Assembly (NCBI RefSeq): GCF_017355365.1 | Contig: NZ_JADIJR010000002.1 | Span: forward strand, 124,001-188,000 | DNA length: 64,000 nt | Direction of reading: 5' to 3' | Source of the DNA: Microbacterium sp. SD291 | Lineage (GTDB): Bacteria > Actinomycetota > Actinomycetes > Actinomycetales > Microbacteriaceae | In this document: positions 6,547-15,521 of the stretch, piece by piece | How positions within the stretch are numbered: position 1 is the stretch's first letter | Layout: each line of letters starts with the position of its first letter | The notes under the pieces: generated by a model | Databases searched by the model: none | What the model was told of the DNA's origin: nothing | The model's input: the letters and a program-made list of their open reading frames with translations, nothing else | Position numbers and translations under genes: made by a program

Positions 6547-9500
6547 ATGACACAGGACGCCGCTCAGGACGCCGTGGTCGGCGCCGCGGTGGCGGCGTCA
6601 GGGGTGATCATCGGGGCGCCGGGAACAGGCAAGACCCGCACGCTCATCGACCGCGTCGTGCACCTTCTCGGCGCGGAGTCGATGCGTCCTGAGGAGCTCC
6701 TGGTGCTGACGCCCAGCCGGCAGGCGGCGACCTCGCTGCGCGATCGCATCGGCGTGCGGATCGCCCAGGCGACGCCAGGGCCGCTCGCCCGCTCTCTCGG
6801 CTCTTTCGCGTTCCAGCTCGTCCGGGGGGCGATGGTGCGCAGGGGAGAGGAGCCGCCGGCGCTGCTCACCGGAGCCGATCAGGACCGGCTGGTCGCCGAA
6901 CTGCTCGCCGGCGACGCCGACGACCGGCTGATCGCCTGGCCCGAGGCGCTGAGCCCATCCGTCCGCGCCTCCCGAGGATTCCGCTCGGAGCTGCGCGCGT
7001 TCGTCGCGGAGTGCGCCGAGCTCGGCGCGCATCCGGCCGAGCTGCGGGCCACGGGGGACGAGACGTGGGCCGCTGTCGCCGAGTTCCTCGTCGAGTACCG
7101 GACGGTGCTCGACTCCGCCCGCTCGGCCCACCGCGACGCCGCCGATCTGCTCGCGGAGGCCTGCACGATCCTGCAGACGGCGGATGCCGTCGATCTCGGC
7201 CCCCTCGCCGGCCTCCGGGTCGTGCTCATCGACGACGCCCAGGAGCTCACCCGAGGGGGAGTCGCGGTGGTCCAGGCGCTGCGGGCGCGGGGCGTCGCCG
7301 TGCTGGCGTTCGGCGATCCGGACATCTCGTCCGGGACGTTCCGCGGCGCGAGCCCCGAGCTCTTCGCCCAGCTGGCCGGAGCCCTGGGGGATGTGCACGT
7401 GCTGGATTCATCGCATCGCCAGGCCCCTGCGCTCACGCACCTCACCCGCACGGTCACACAGGCGATCGGCGTGGCGGGGCGCGTCGAGCATCGGCGTCCG
7501 CCGATGCCGGTCCCCGCGGAGGAGACGGATGCCGTGCTCGCCACGTTCATCGCCGCGTCCCCGTACGAAGAGCTCGACCGCGTCGCCGGCGTCATGCGCG
7601 ACTGGCATCTCGGCGGCGGCGTCCCGTGGGACCGGATGGCCGTGATCGCGCACGACACCAGGCAGGTCACGCAGCTCGAGGCGGAGCTCGCCGCACGCGA
7701 GGTGCCGACGAGAGCGGCCGGTGTGCAGCGTCCGCTCGGCAGCGAGACCGCCGTCCGCGATATCGTCGGCATCGTGCGGCTCGCGCTCACGCCGGTCGGC
7801 GAGCGCACGCCGCAGGCGCTCGAGGAGGCGCTGCGCACGCCCTTCGGCGGCATGGATGCGATCGGGCTGCGCCGGCTGCGCGCCCGGCTGCGGCACATCG
7901 AGCTGGAGCAGGGCGGCTCCACCCCGGCGCGGGAGCTGCTCCGCCAGGCGTTCGCCGCTCCCGATCACTTCACACTGATCGACTCCGCCGAATCCCGCAC
8001 GGCCGCGCGCTTCGCGCAGGCGATCGCCGAGGTCGCCGAGGGGGCAGCGCGGGGAGAGACGATCCACGACCTGCTCTGGCGGGTGTGGGACCAGGCGCGT
8101 GCGGTCGACGGGCGCCGCCTTCACGTCGCATGGCGCGAGATGTCGTTGCAGGCGGCCGGTGCCGAGACGGCCAGGGCTCTCGATGCCCTGGTCGCGCTGT
8201 TCGACGCGGCCAAGCGGTTCGTCGAGCGCCGGCCGAACGAGAACCCCGAGATCTTCGTCCGCGACATCCTCGACAGCGAGGTGCCTGAGGACTCCCTCTC
8301 CAGCCCCGAGCGCCCCGGCAGGGTCACGCTGCTCACTCCGGCCACGGCGCTCGGAACCGAGTTCGACGCGGTCGTGGTCGCCGGCGTGCAGGACGGTGTG
8401 TGGCCGAACGTCCGGCTGCGCGGAGGGATGCTGCAGACCTGGCGCCTCGCCGATGCGCTCCACGCCTCGCGCACCGGGGCCGCGAGCGAGCCGCCAGGGG
8501 CGCTGGACCGGCGTCGCGCGGCGCTCCACGACGAACTGCGGCTGTTCGTGCGCGCCGTGTCACGCGCCCGTCGTCGCCTGCTGATCACCGCTGTCGACGA
8601 CGACGACATGACCCCGAGTCCGTTCTTCGCGTTCCTGCCGCAGCCGGATCCGCCGGAGCTGCACGTCTCGGCCGATCATCCGCTCACGCTGCGGGGACTC
8701 GTCGCCAGGCACCGGCGGACGCTGACGACGTCCGCGTCCGACCGCGCGCGGGCGGAGGCGGCGGCCCAGCTCGCCGTGCTCTCCCGCGAGGCGGTCCCCG
8801 GCGCCGACCCGGCTGACTGGTACGGAGTGACCCCGCCGTCGACGCTGGCGCCGCTGCGCGACCTCACGGTCGACGCGGCGCGCGTGTCGCCGTCCAAGAT
8901 GGAGTCCTACGAGGAATGCGGCCTGAACTGGGCGGTGTCGGCACTCGGCGGCGACACCGTGATGCCGCCGACTGCCGGGATCGGCACGATCGTGCACGAG
9001 GCGATGGAGCGGGTGCCGGACGGCGACCTCGAGCGGATGCGCGCGATCGTCGCGGAGCACTGGCCTGAGCTCGACTTCGAGACCGAGTGGATCGGGCGCA
9101 AGGAGCGGCGCCGCGCCGACATGTTCGTCGACCGGCTGCACACCTATCTCGGTGACGTGCAGCGTGACGGCGGACGCGCGCTCGCGAGCGAGGTGGAGTT
9201 CCGCTTCGCGGTGGACCTCGCCGGGGAGACCGGCGACGCGGATGCTGTCGACGGGGAACGCGTCCCTGCGGTGCATCCGGTCGGCGAGGAGCGCGGGAAC
9301 CAGGCCCTCATCCACGGCTATATCGACCGTGTCGAGATCTACCCGCCCGGCGCGGGCGATCACGGCCACGCCCGCGGGCAGAAGTGGCAGTCGATCGGTG
9401 CGGATGCCGGAGGACGCGAGCGCGTGGTCGTGGTCGACCTCAAGACCGGGAAGTCGGACCCGGAGTCGGATTCCGGCGTGATCGAGCACGCGCAGCTCGC

Positions 9501-9792
9501 GGCATATCAGATCGCCGTGCAGCAGGGGCTGATCGAGGGCGCGGCCCCCGACGCCCTCGCGGGTGCGCGCCTCGTGATCGTGTCGAAGACCCTCGCGAAG
9601 AGCGACTATCGGATCGCTCATCAGCACACCCTCGACGACGAGGGGCGCAGCGCCTTCCTCCGGCGGGTGGCGGAGGCCGCGCGCGGGATGTCGGCGTCGA
9701 GCTTCACCGCCCAGGTCGAATCGCACTGCGCCGACACCCAGCGGCGGGTGAACCCGTGCCGCATCCACACGGTGCCGGCGGTGAGCGCATGA
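6547..9792 (+). CDS. adnA: AdnA-like UvrD-family helicase with C-terminal PD-(D/E)XK nuclease
   Basis: The 1081-residue protein has a superfamily 1A helicase core, with Walker A IIGAPGTGKTR at residues ~20-30 and Walker B VVLIDDAQELT near 230. A C-terminal PD-(D/E)XK nuclease shows GYIDRVEIYP, then VVVVDLKTGKSDP and HAQLAAYQIAV. This architecture and its place just upstream of a second helicase-nuclease match AdnA of the mycobacterial AdnAB complex, which resects DNA double-strand ends and stands in for RecBCD/AddAB. The Walker B sequence is DDAQ rather than the DExQ of active UvrD motors, which may mean a weakened motor, as known for one AdnAB subunit. It overlaps adnB by four bases (ATGA). 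Confidence 0.85.
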   Translation: MTQDAAQDAVVGAAVAASGVIIGAPGTGKTRTLIDRVVHLLGAESMRPEELLVLTPSRQAATSLRDRIGVRIAQATPGPLARSLGSFAFQLVRGAMVRRGEEPPALLTGADQDRLVAELLAGDADDRLIAWPEALSPSVRASRGFRSELRAFVAECAELGAHPAELRATGDETWAAVAEFLVEYRTVLDSARSAHRDAADLLAEACTILQTADAVDLGPLAGLRVVLIDDAQELTRGGVAVVQALRARGVAVLAFGDPDISSGTFRGASPELFAQLAGALGDVHVLDSSHRQAPALTHLTRTVTQAIGVAGRVEHRRPPMPVPAEETDAVLATFIAASPYEELDRVAGVMRDWHLGGGVPWDRMAVIAHDTRQVTQLEAELAAREVPTRAAGVQRPLGSETAVRDIVGIVRLALTPVGERTPQALEEALRTPFGGMDAIGLRRLRARLRHIELEQGGSTPARELLRQAFAAPDHFTLIDSAESRTAARFAQAIAEVAEGAARGETIHDLLWRVWDQARAVDGRRLHVAWREMSLQAAGAETARALDALVALFDAAKRFVERRPNENPEIFVRDILDSEVPEDSLSSPERPGRVTLLTPATALGTEFDAVVVAGVQDGVWPNVRLRGGMLQTWRLADALHASRTGAASEPPGALDRRRAALHDELRLFVRAVSRARRRLLITAVDDDDMTPSPFFAFLPQPDPPELHVSADHPLTLRGLVARHRRTLTTSASDRARAEAAAQLAVLSREAVPGADPADWYGVTPPSTLAPLRDLTVDAARVSPSKMESYEECGLNWAVSALGGDTVMPPTAGIGTIVHEAMERVPDGDLERMRAIVAEHWPELDFETEWIGRKERRRADMFVDRLHTYLGDVQRDGGRALASEVEFRFAVDLAGETGDADAVDGERVPAVHPVGEERGNQALIHGYIDRVEIYPPGAGDHGHARGQKWQSIGADAGGRERVVVVDLKTGKSDPESDSGVIEHAQLAAYQIAVQQGLIEGAAPDALAGARLVIVSKTLAKSDYRIAHQHTLDDEGRSAFLRRVAEAARGMSASSFTAQVESHCADTQRRVNPCRIHTVPAVSA

Positions 9793-12700
9793 GCATGACG
9801 ACGGATACCAGCGTGGTCGCGGAGGGCGCCTGGGCTGGCGTACTGGAGATCAGCGCCACCGACGTCGCGGCGGCGCTCGGCCAGCCGATGCCGACCCCGG
9901 CGCAGCAGCGCGTGATCGAGGCTCCTCCCGCCCCAGCGCTGGTCGTCGCCGGCGCCGGCAGCGGCAAGACCGAGACGATGTCCGGGCGCGTCGTGTGGCT
10001 CGTCGCGAACGGCCACGTCAGACGCGATGAGATCCTCGGGCTCACGTTCACGCGCAAGGCTGCCGGTGAGCTCGCCGAGCGGATCGGCGCGCGCCTCGCC
10101 CTGATCGACGAGTACGGCCGCCGTGGCCTGCTGCCGCACCTGCCGGGGATCGTCGCCTCCGGTGCGCTTCAGCGCATCGACGACGCTGCCCCGGGGCGTC
10201 AGCGCGAGGTCGTGCGCAGGCACGTCCTCGACGAGCTCGCACAGCGCCACGCGACGGGCTGGGATCCGGCTGCTCCCCGGGCGGCTGAGGACCTGATGAT
10301 CCGGCCGCGCGTGTCGACCTACAACGCGTTCGCCGACGGGATCGTGCGAGAGCACGCCGCCCGGATCGGCCGCGACGCCGATGTCGCGATGCTCAGCCAG
10401 GCGGCGTCATGGATGCTCGCCCGCGAGGTCGTGCTCCGGTCCGACCTTCCGGACCTCGAGGGGATCGACTACGCGCTCGGCACCGTGATCGACGCGGTCC
10501 AGCGGCTCGCGGGCGATGTCCTCGATCACCGGGTCGACCTCGACCTGGCAGTGCGGATCGCGCGCGATCAGGCGCGCGAGTTCGAGCCGTACCGCAGCAA
10601 CGGCGACGTCGACAAGGCTGCGACGAACCTGCTCAGCCTGCCGGTGCTGACACAGCTGGTGCGCGATTACACCGCCGAGAAGGAGCGCCGCGGGGTCCTC
10701 GACTTCGCCGACCAGGTCGGCGGGGCCTACGACATCATCGAGACGGCGCCGGACGTGCGCGCCGAACTCCGAGAGCAGCATAGGGTCGTGCTCCTCGACG
10801 AGTATCAGGACACCTCGGTCATCCAGACGCGCTTCCTCGCCGAGCTGTTCCGGGATTCGGCCGTGATGGCCGTCGGCGACCCGCACCAGTCGATCTACGG
10901 CTGGCGCGGCGCGAGCGCAGACAACCTGTATGCGTTCTCGAGCGCCTTCGCGAGCAGCGCGGACGCGCAGACGTACAGCCTGATGACCAGCTGGCGCAAC
11001 GACCGCAGCATCCTCGACATCGCCAATCGCGTGCTCGTGCCGCTGCGGCGGCCGGGGCTCGACGTCCCGCCGCTCGAGCCCCGCCCCGGGGCCGCACCGG
11101 GCGCGGTCGACGTGCGCTTCCCGTTCACGGTCGACGACGAGGCCGACGAGGTCGCGGCGTGGTTCGCCGAGCGCCGCGCCGCCCACGGCGATGCGGCCGA
11201 CGGCGCGCATGATGTCTCCTCCCACGATGCGACGGCCCACACCGGCGCGATCCTGTTCCGCTCGAAGAAGCACATGCAGACGTTCGCGGCCGCCCTCGCG
11301 GCGCGCGGCATCCCGCATCGCATCCTGGGTCTGGGCGGGCTGCTCACCACGCCGGAGGTCGTCGACGTCGTCTCCACGCTCCGGGTCGTGCACGACCCGA
11401 CCGCGGGGTCGGCGCTGATCAGGCTGCTCACCGGCCCCCGGTTCGGCGTGGGAGTGGCCGACATGGCGGCGCTCTACGACCTCGGCCGCACGCTGTCCGA
11501 GCGCGACACCTCGATGATGCCCCTGCCGGAGGAGGTGCGGCTGCGGCTTCGCTCCTCGCGCGGCGCCGACGAGGCCGTGTCGATCATCGACGCGGTCGAC
11601 GTGGTGCGCGCCGTGCGGGACGACTACCGGATGCTGGAGGCCATCAGCCCGGAAGGGAGAGCACGGATCCGCGCGGCAGGCGAGATGCTCGAGCGCCTGC
11701 GCCGCGCGTCCTCGCAGCCGATCCCCGAGCTCATCCGCCTGATCGAGCTCGAGCTCCGGCTGGACATCGAACTCGCGGCGAACGAGACCCGCGGCCCGGC
11801 GAGAATCGCAGCGACCCAGCTCCGGGCATTCTCGGACGAGGTGCGCGCGTTCCTCACCGCCGACGAGCGGGGCACGATCGGCAGTCTCCTCGCCTGGCTG
11901 GACAAGGCCGAGAGCACCGACGAGCTGATGCCGCGCCCCGAGCCGCCGGAACGGGGCGTCGTCCAGCTGCTGACGATCCACGGGTCCAAGGGCCTGGAAT
12001 GGGATGCCGTGGCCGTCGTGCGGCTCGTCGCCGACGAGCTGCCCAGCCGCGTGTCCGACACCTCGGGATGGTTCGGGTTCGGCGTCGTGCCGTTCGCGCT
12101 CCGCGGAGACCGCGACGCTCTTCCTCGCTTCGAGTGGGATCCCGCCGACGCGATCGCCGGTGAGACCGATCCGAGGAAGCGGCAGGCGCTCGCGCAGTCG
12201 TCGCTGTCCGGCGGCGTCTCGAAGGCGAACCCGCAGGGAGGCGCACTCCGGCGGTTCAAGGACTCCTACCGGGCGTACCAGCAGCAGGAGGAGCGCCGGC
12301 TCGCCTACGTGGCGGTCACTCGCGCCCGCACCGACCTGCTGCTCACCGGGGCGCACTGGGCCGGGCAGAAGTCCCCACGGGTGCCCAGCCCGTATCTCGC
12401 CGAGGCCATGGAGGTGCTCGGGGTCGAGCCGGTCGAACAGGTCGACGCCGATCAGAACCCCTACGACGGGCCCGGGGCCACACTGGCCTGGCCTCTCGAT
12501 CCACTCGGCGCCCGCCGCGGGGCCGTCGAATCGGCGGCGCACGCGGTCCGCGAGGCCGCCACGGCCGACCCTGCACCGACCGCAGAGCTGGCACGGCTCC
12601 TCGCCGAGCGCGCGGCCCGGCTGCGGGTGACGGATGCCGCGCCCCCCACTCGCGTCCCCGCCTCGCGTTTCAAGGACTACGTGACCGATTTCGGCGGAAC

Positions 12701-13304
12701 GCTGTCGTCGATCGTGCGGCCGATGCCCGAGCGGCCGTACCGGCAGACCAGGCTGGGCACGCTGTTCCACGCCTGGGTGGAGCGGCGCAGCGAGATCGTC
12801 GGCGTGGGGACACGCATCGACGAGGCGCTCTGGGAGCTCGACGAGGATGAGCCCGTCGCCGACGTGTCATCCGCCGACGCAGCGGACCTCGCGACGCTCC
12901 AGGAGACCTTCGAGCGCAGCGAATGGGGTGCGCTGCGGCCCATCGCCGTCGAGATCGAGATCGACTTCGCGCTCGGCGGCACCGACGGCGGCACTGACAA
13001 CCGCGAGGCGCACATCGTGATCTGCAAGCTCGATGCCGTGTTCCGGCGCGCTGACAGGGGCGGTCGCATCGAGATCGTCGACTGGAAGACCGGCAAGGCG
13101 CCGCGCACGCAGGCGGAGCGCGAGGAGCGGATGCTGCAGCTCGCCCTCTACCGGCTCGCCTACAACCGGCGGTTCGACGTGCCGCTGGATGAGATCGACG
13201 TCGCGCTCTACTACGTCGCGGACGACCTGGTGATCAGGGGCGACCGCGTCTACTCGGAGTCGGAGCTCTTCCAGCGCTGGAGCGCCGCCCGGGCCGCGCG
13301 CTGA
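9789..13304 (+). CDS. adnB: AdnB-like UvrD-family helicase with C-terminal PD-(D/E)XK nuclease
   Basis: A 1171-residue partner of the preceding protein. It has the complete set of UvrD motifs: TPAQQRVIEA, Walker A VAGAGSGKTE, LTFTRKAAGEL, Walker B VVLLDEYQDTS, GDPHQSIYGWRGA, SWRND, TIHGSKGLEWD and LAYVAVTRAR. The C-terminal nuclease shows KLDAVFRR, IEIVDWKTGKAPR and LQLALYRLAY. By homology to AdnAB it is the lead ATP-driven motor and second nuclease of a heterodimer that processes DNA breaks for recombination. Translational coupling through the ATGA overlap at 9789 fits equimolar synthesis. Its last 55 bases overlap the convergent phosphotransferase-fold gene. Confidence 0.88.
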   Translation: MSMTTDTSVVAEGAWAGVLEISATDVAAALGQPMPTPAQQRVIEAPPAPALVVAGAGSGKTETMSGRVVWLVANGHVRRDEILGLTFTRKAAGELAERIGARLALIDEYGRRGLLPHLPGIVASGALQRIDDAAPGRQREVVRRHVLDELAQRHATGWDPAAPRAAEDLMIRPRVSTYNAFADGIVREHAARIGRDADVAMLSQAASWMLAREVVLRSDLPDLEGIDYALGTVIDAVQRLAGDVLDHRVDLDLAVRIARDQAREFEPYRSNGDVDKAATNLLSLPVLTQLVRDYTAEKERRGVLDFADQVGGAYDIIETAPDVRAELREQHRVVLLDEYQDTSVIQTRFLAELFRDSAVMAVGDPHQSIYGWRGASADNLYAFSSAFASSADAQTYSLMTSWRNDRSILDIANRVLVPLRRPGLDVPPLEPRPGAAPGAVDVRFPFTVDDEADEVAAWFAERRAAHGDAADGAHDVSSHDATAHTGAILFRSKKHMQTFAAALAARGIPHRILGLGGLLTTPEVVDVVSTLRVVHDPTAGSALIRLLTGPRFGVGVADMAALYDLGRTLSERDTSMMPLPEEVRLRLRSSRGADEAVSIIDAVDVVRAVRDDYRMLEAISPEGRARIRAAGEMLERLRRASSQPIPELIRLIELELRLDIELAANETRGPARIAATQLRAFSDEVRAFLTADERGTIGSLLAWLDKAESTDELMPRPEPPERGVVQLLTIHGSKGLEWDAVAVVRLVADELPSRVSDTSGWFGFGVVPFALRGDRDALPRFEWDPADAIAGETDPRKRQALAQSSLSGGVSKANPQGGALRRFKDSYRAYQQQEERRLAYVAVTRARTDLLLTGAHWAGQKSPRVPSPYLAEAMEVLGVEPVEQVDADQNPYDGPGATLAWPLDPLGARRGAVESAAHAVREAATADPAPTAELARLLAERAARLRVTDAAPPTRVPASRFKDYVTDFGGTLSSIVRPMPERPYRQTRLGTLFHAWVERRSEIVGVGTRIDEALWELDEDEPVADVSSADAADLATLQETFERSEWGALRPIAVEIEIDFALGGTDGGTDNREAHIVICKLDAVFRRADRGGRIEIVDWKTGKAPRTQAEREERMLQLALYRLAYNRRFDVPLDEIDVALYYVADDLVIRGDRVYSESELFQRWSAARAAR

Positions 13305-14575
13305 GCTTCGTCTTCGGGCGAGTCCTCGTGATCCCGGTCGGCCGGCGGCGGCTCCCGGTGGATCGCGCGGCCCGCGTCGCCACGCCCGGCCACCCCGGCA
13401 TCCCGCGGCGAATCCGGGGACTGCGCGTCGCGGATGGCAGACAGGTCCTCGGTCTCCAGCCGGCTCACCTCGGCACGGTAGGAATCCTCCGAGGACTGCT
13501 CGTCGGGCTCATCGTCGCGCCACAGCTCGTTCGGGTTGTAGGCGTCCGTCTGCATCGAGGTGTCCGCGCCGGACGCGGCACCGGCGGGCACGCGGTCGAG
13601 GGCCTCCAACGCGGAGTCGACGCCTTCGCTGCGGGCCGTGATCACGGTGAGGTCGTCGTTGCGCAGCCCGTCGGCGAGCGACTCGAGAAGGGCGGCCGCA
13701 TCGTCGACGATGTCGGTTCGGCGCAGCGAGTCGCCGTGCACCAGCCACCGCGCGAACTCGAGCTCGGCGAGCAGGCGCGCCCGCACCTCGAGCGCGGGGT
13801 CCGGGACGCGGTCCGCCGTGCGGGCGTACGCGGTGTGCACGTCGCTCGCGGCATCCGGAGCAGCCGACAGCCACGCCATGTCGACGGCCGGATCGCCGAC
13901 CGAGAGCGAATGCCAGCCGACCAGGCCGGTGACCTCGGGCCCCCGGTCCGGGTCGTCGTGGAAGATGAAAGAGGTCGCCTGGACGCCGCCGAGCACGACG
14001 GTCGACTCGAAACGCCACAGGTCGTCATCCGCGACGGCGTCGCGCCAGCGGACGGTCAGCCGGGCCGGAACCCGTCCGGTCGCGGCGGCTGCGTCGACGA
14101 GACGGTTCACCTCGTCGCGACTCTCCTGGGCGGAGCGAGTGAGGAGCCCTGCTCCGCGCACCACGGAGGTCGGCAGCGCGTGCACCGCGGCGATCGCGGC
14201 ACCCATCGACTGGGCGGCGCCGGGGCCTGGCGGCACGAGCGCCGGTTCGATCTGGAATCCGGGGAGCAGCTCGGTGACCAGCGCCCTGGCATCGGCGAGA
14301 CGCGTCTCTCCGATGTACTCGGGGGCACGGAAGGGCAGCATCGCCCGGGCGCCGGCCGTCAGGGCGCGCAGCGCGAGCGCCTCGGCTGACAGCTCCCTGG
14401 CCGCCTCGTCGTCGTCTGCCACGCGGATCGCCAGCTCACGACCGTCGGCGAGCGTGGCGACGGCGGAGTCGAAGCGCGCGTCGCCGGCGGCGGTCAGGGC
14501 GCGCGCACCCGTCACCTCGGCCCCGGGCAGTGCGGCTGTCACCGCCGCGGCTAGAGTGAAAGCAGAGCGTCCCAT
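13250..14575 (-). CDS. Phosphotransferase-fold (APH-like) protein with degenerate active site
   Basis: The 441-residue protein has the outline of the aminoglycoside/macrolide phosphotransferase (APH) kinase fold over residues ~1-310. WHSLSVGDPAVDMAWLSAAP matches the APH 'D-W-x(5)-GDPAxDLA' block, and EFARWLVHGDS follows. The catalytic sites look lost, however. The HGDxxxxN loop is replaced around residues 190-205 by VVLGGVQATSFIF, and the metal-binding Asp before Trp is Gly (LVGWH). The C-terminal ~130 residues are acidic and probably disordered. It may be a pseudokinase rather than a resistance enzyme, although close relatives are often labelled macrolide 2'-phosphotransferase. The start is fixed by TACCCT six bases upstream. 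It is convergent with adnB. Confidence 0.75.
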   Translation of the reverse strand: MGRSAFTLAAAVTAALPGAEVTGARALTAAGDARFDSAVATLADGRELAIRVADDDEAARELSAEALALRALTAGARAMLPFRAPEYIGETRLADARALVTELLPGFQIEPALVPPGPGAAQSMGAAIAAVHALPTSVVRGAGLLTRSAQESRDEVNRLVDAAAATGRVPARLTVRWRDAVADDDLWRFESTVVLGGVQATSFIFHDDPDRGPEVTGLVGWHSLSVGDPAVDMAWLSAAPDAASDVHTAYARTADRVPDPALEVRARLLAELEFARWLVHGDSLRRTDIVDDAAALLESLADGLRNDDLTVITARSEGVDSALEALDRVPAGAASGADTSMQTDAYNPNELWRDDEPDEQSSEDSYRAEVSRLETEDLSAIRDAQSPDSPRDAGVAGRGDAGRAIHREPPPADRDHEDSPEDEAQRAARAALQRWKSSDSE

Positions 14576-14581
14576 ACCCCC

Positions 14582-14587
14582 AGGGTA
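14582..14587 (-). promoter_or_regulatory. -10 box, leaderless promoter of the APH-like gene
   Basis: TACCCT on the minus strand, six bases before the ATG ending at 14575. Confidence 0.5.
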
Positions 14588-14639
14588 GGCGGGCGCAGGG
14601 GCGGTCCCGCCTCCGCCACGCCCGTGAGAGAGCGAGTCG

Positions 14640-15521
14640 ATGACCATTCCGCGCACGTCCCTCGACCGCGCCGCCGACCTGCGTGCGGAGACGGGTGTCC
14701 TCGACCGGCTCCGGGCCGATCCGAGCACCCGGGTCATCGCGGTCCGCGACGGCCGAGTGCGGGTCGCGGGCGATTCGCTGCTCAGAGTGCCGGCATCCGA
14801 CGTCGAACAGGCGACCTGGGCGCTCCTCGGCCGAGCGGCCGACGGGGGCGCGATTCTGCTCGCGGTCCTGCCGCCGGAGACAGACAGCATCGACGCGGCT
14901 CCGGAGGAGACCTGGTTCGGACTGCGCGACGTGGGCGCGCGGCTGGATGCCGGCGATGCCGAGCTGCTGATCGCGGCGCTCGCACTCGGCGGCTGGCTCC
15001 GCGACGCCCCGTTCTGCCCGGCGTGCGGTGGCGGCACCGAGCTGCGCCAGGCCGGATGGTCGAGGCGCTGCCTGGTCTGCGGGCGGGAGCACTTTCCCCG
15101 GACAGACCCCGCGGTGATCGTGGCAGTCGAGAGCGCTGACGGCGACCGGCTGCTCCTCGGTGCGAACGCGAACTGGGGAGGACGGATGTACTCGTGCTTC
15201 GCCGGGTTCGCCGAGGCGGGCGAGTCGCTCGAGCAGACGGCGCACCGGGAGATCGAGGAGGAGGCCGGAGTCGTCCTCGGCTCGCTGCGCTATGTCTCCT
15301 CGCAGGCCTGGCCGTTCCCCCGCTCGCTGATGATCGGGTTCCGGGCCGTCGCCGTCGACGAGCGCGACGCCCGCGCGGACGGCGAGGAGATCATCGACGT
15401 CCGCTGGTTCTCGCGTGAGGAGATCGGCTCCGCGCTCGCGGGTGACGGGCCGGTCGGACTGCCGGGCCCCGCCTCGATCGCCCGCGCCCTGATCGTCGAG
15501 TGGCACGAGGAGCGCGCGTGA
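14640..15521 (+). CDS. nudC: NAD(+) diphosphatase NudC (Nudix hydrolase)
   Basis: The 293-residue enzyme has the full NudC layout. An N-terminal domain is followed by a zinc ribbon with Cys126/Cys129 and Cys144/Cys147, the Nudix box from about residue 189 (GFAEAGESLEQTAHREIEEE), and the NADH-specific motif SSQAWPFPRSLM (SQPWPFPxS in the family). NudC cleaves NAD(H) to NMN(H) and AMP and removes NAD caps from RNA 5' ends. All diagnostic residues are present. It is the first gene of a pair with uvrD2, with which it overlaps by four bases (GTGA). The same pairing is known in mycobacteria. Confidence 0.93.
   Translation: MTIPRTSLDRAADLRAETGVLDRLRADPSTRVIAVRDGRVRVAGDSLLRVPASDVEQATWALLGRAADGGAILLAVLPPETDSIDAAPEETWFGLRDVGARLDAGDAELLIAALALGGWLRDAPFCPACGGGTELRQAGWSRRCLVCGREHFPRTDPAVIVAVESADGDRLLLGANANWGGRMYSCFAGFAEAGESLEQTAHREIEEEAGVVLGSLRYVSSQAWPFPRSLMIGFRAVAVDERDARADGEEIIDVRWFSREEIGSALAGDGPVGLPGPASIARALIVEWHEERA

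Noticed and set aside
10407-12770. A 787-codon antisense open frame within adnB
   Set aside because: Same cause: composition-driven, no recognisable motif, no promoter box at a sensible distance, and complete helicase motifs on the sense strand.
13250-14575. A macrolide resistance gene
   Set aside because: The fold is right but the HGDxxxxN and metal-binding residues are missing, and the context is DNA repair, so a resistance function is not supported.
13250-15037. A longer version of the APH-like protein starting near 15037
   Set aside because: It would run antisense through most of nudC. The TACCCT-N6-ATG signal at 14575 and the fold start there.
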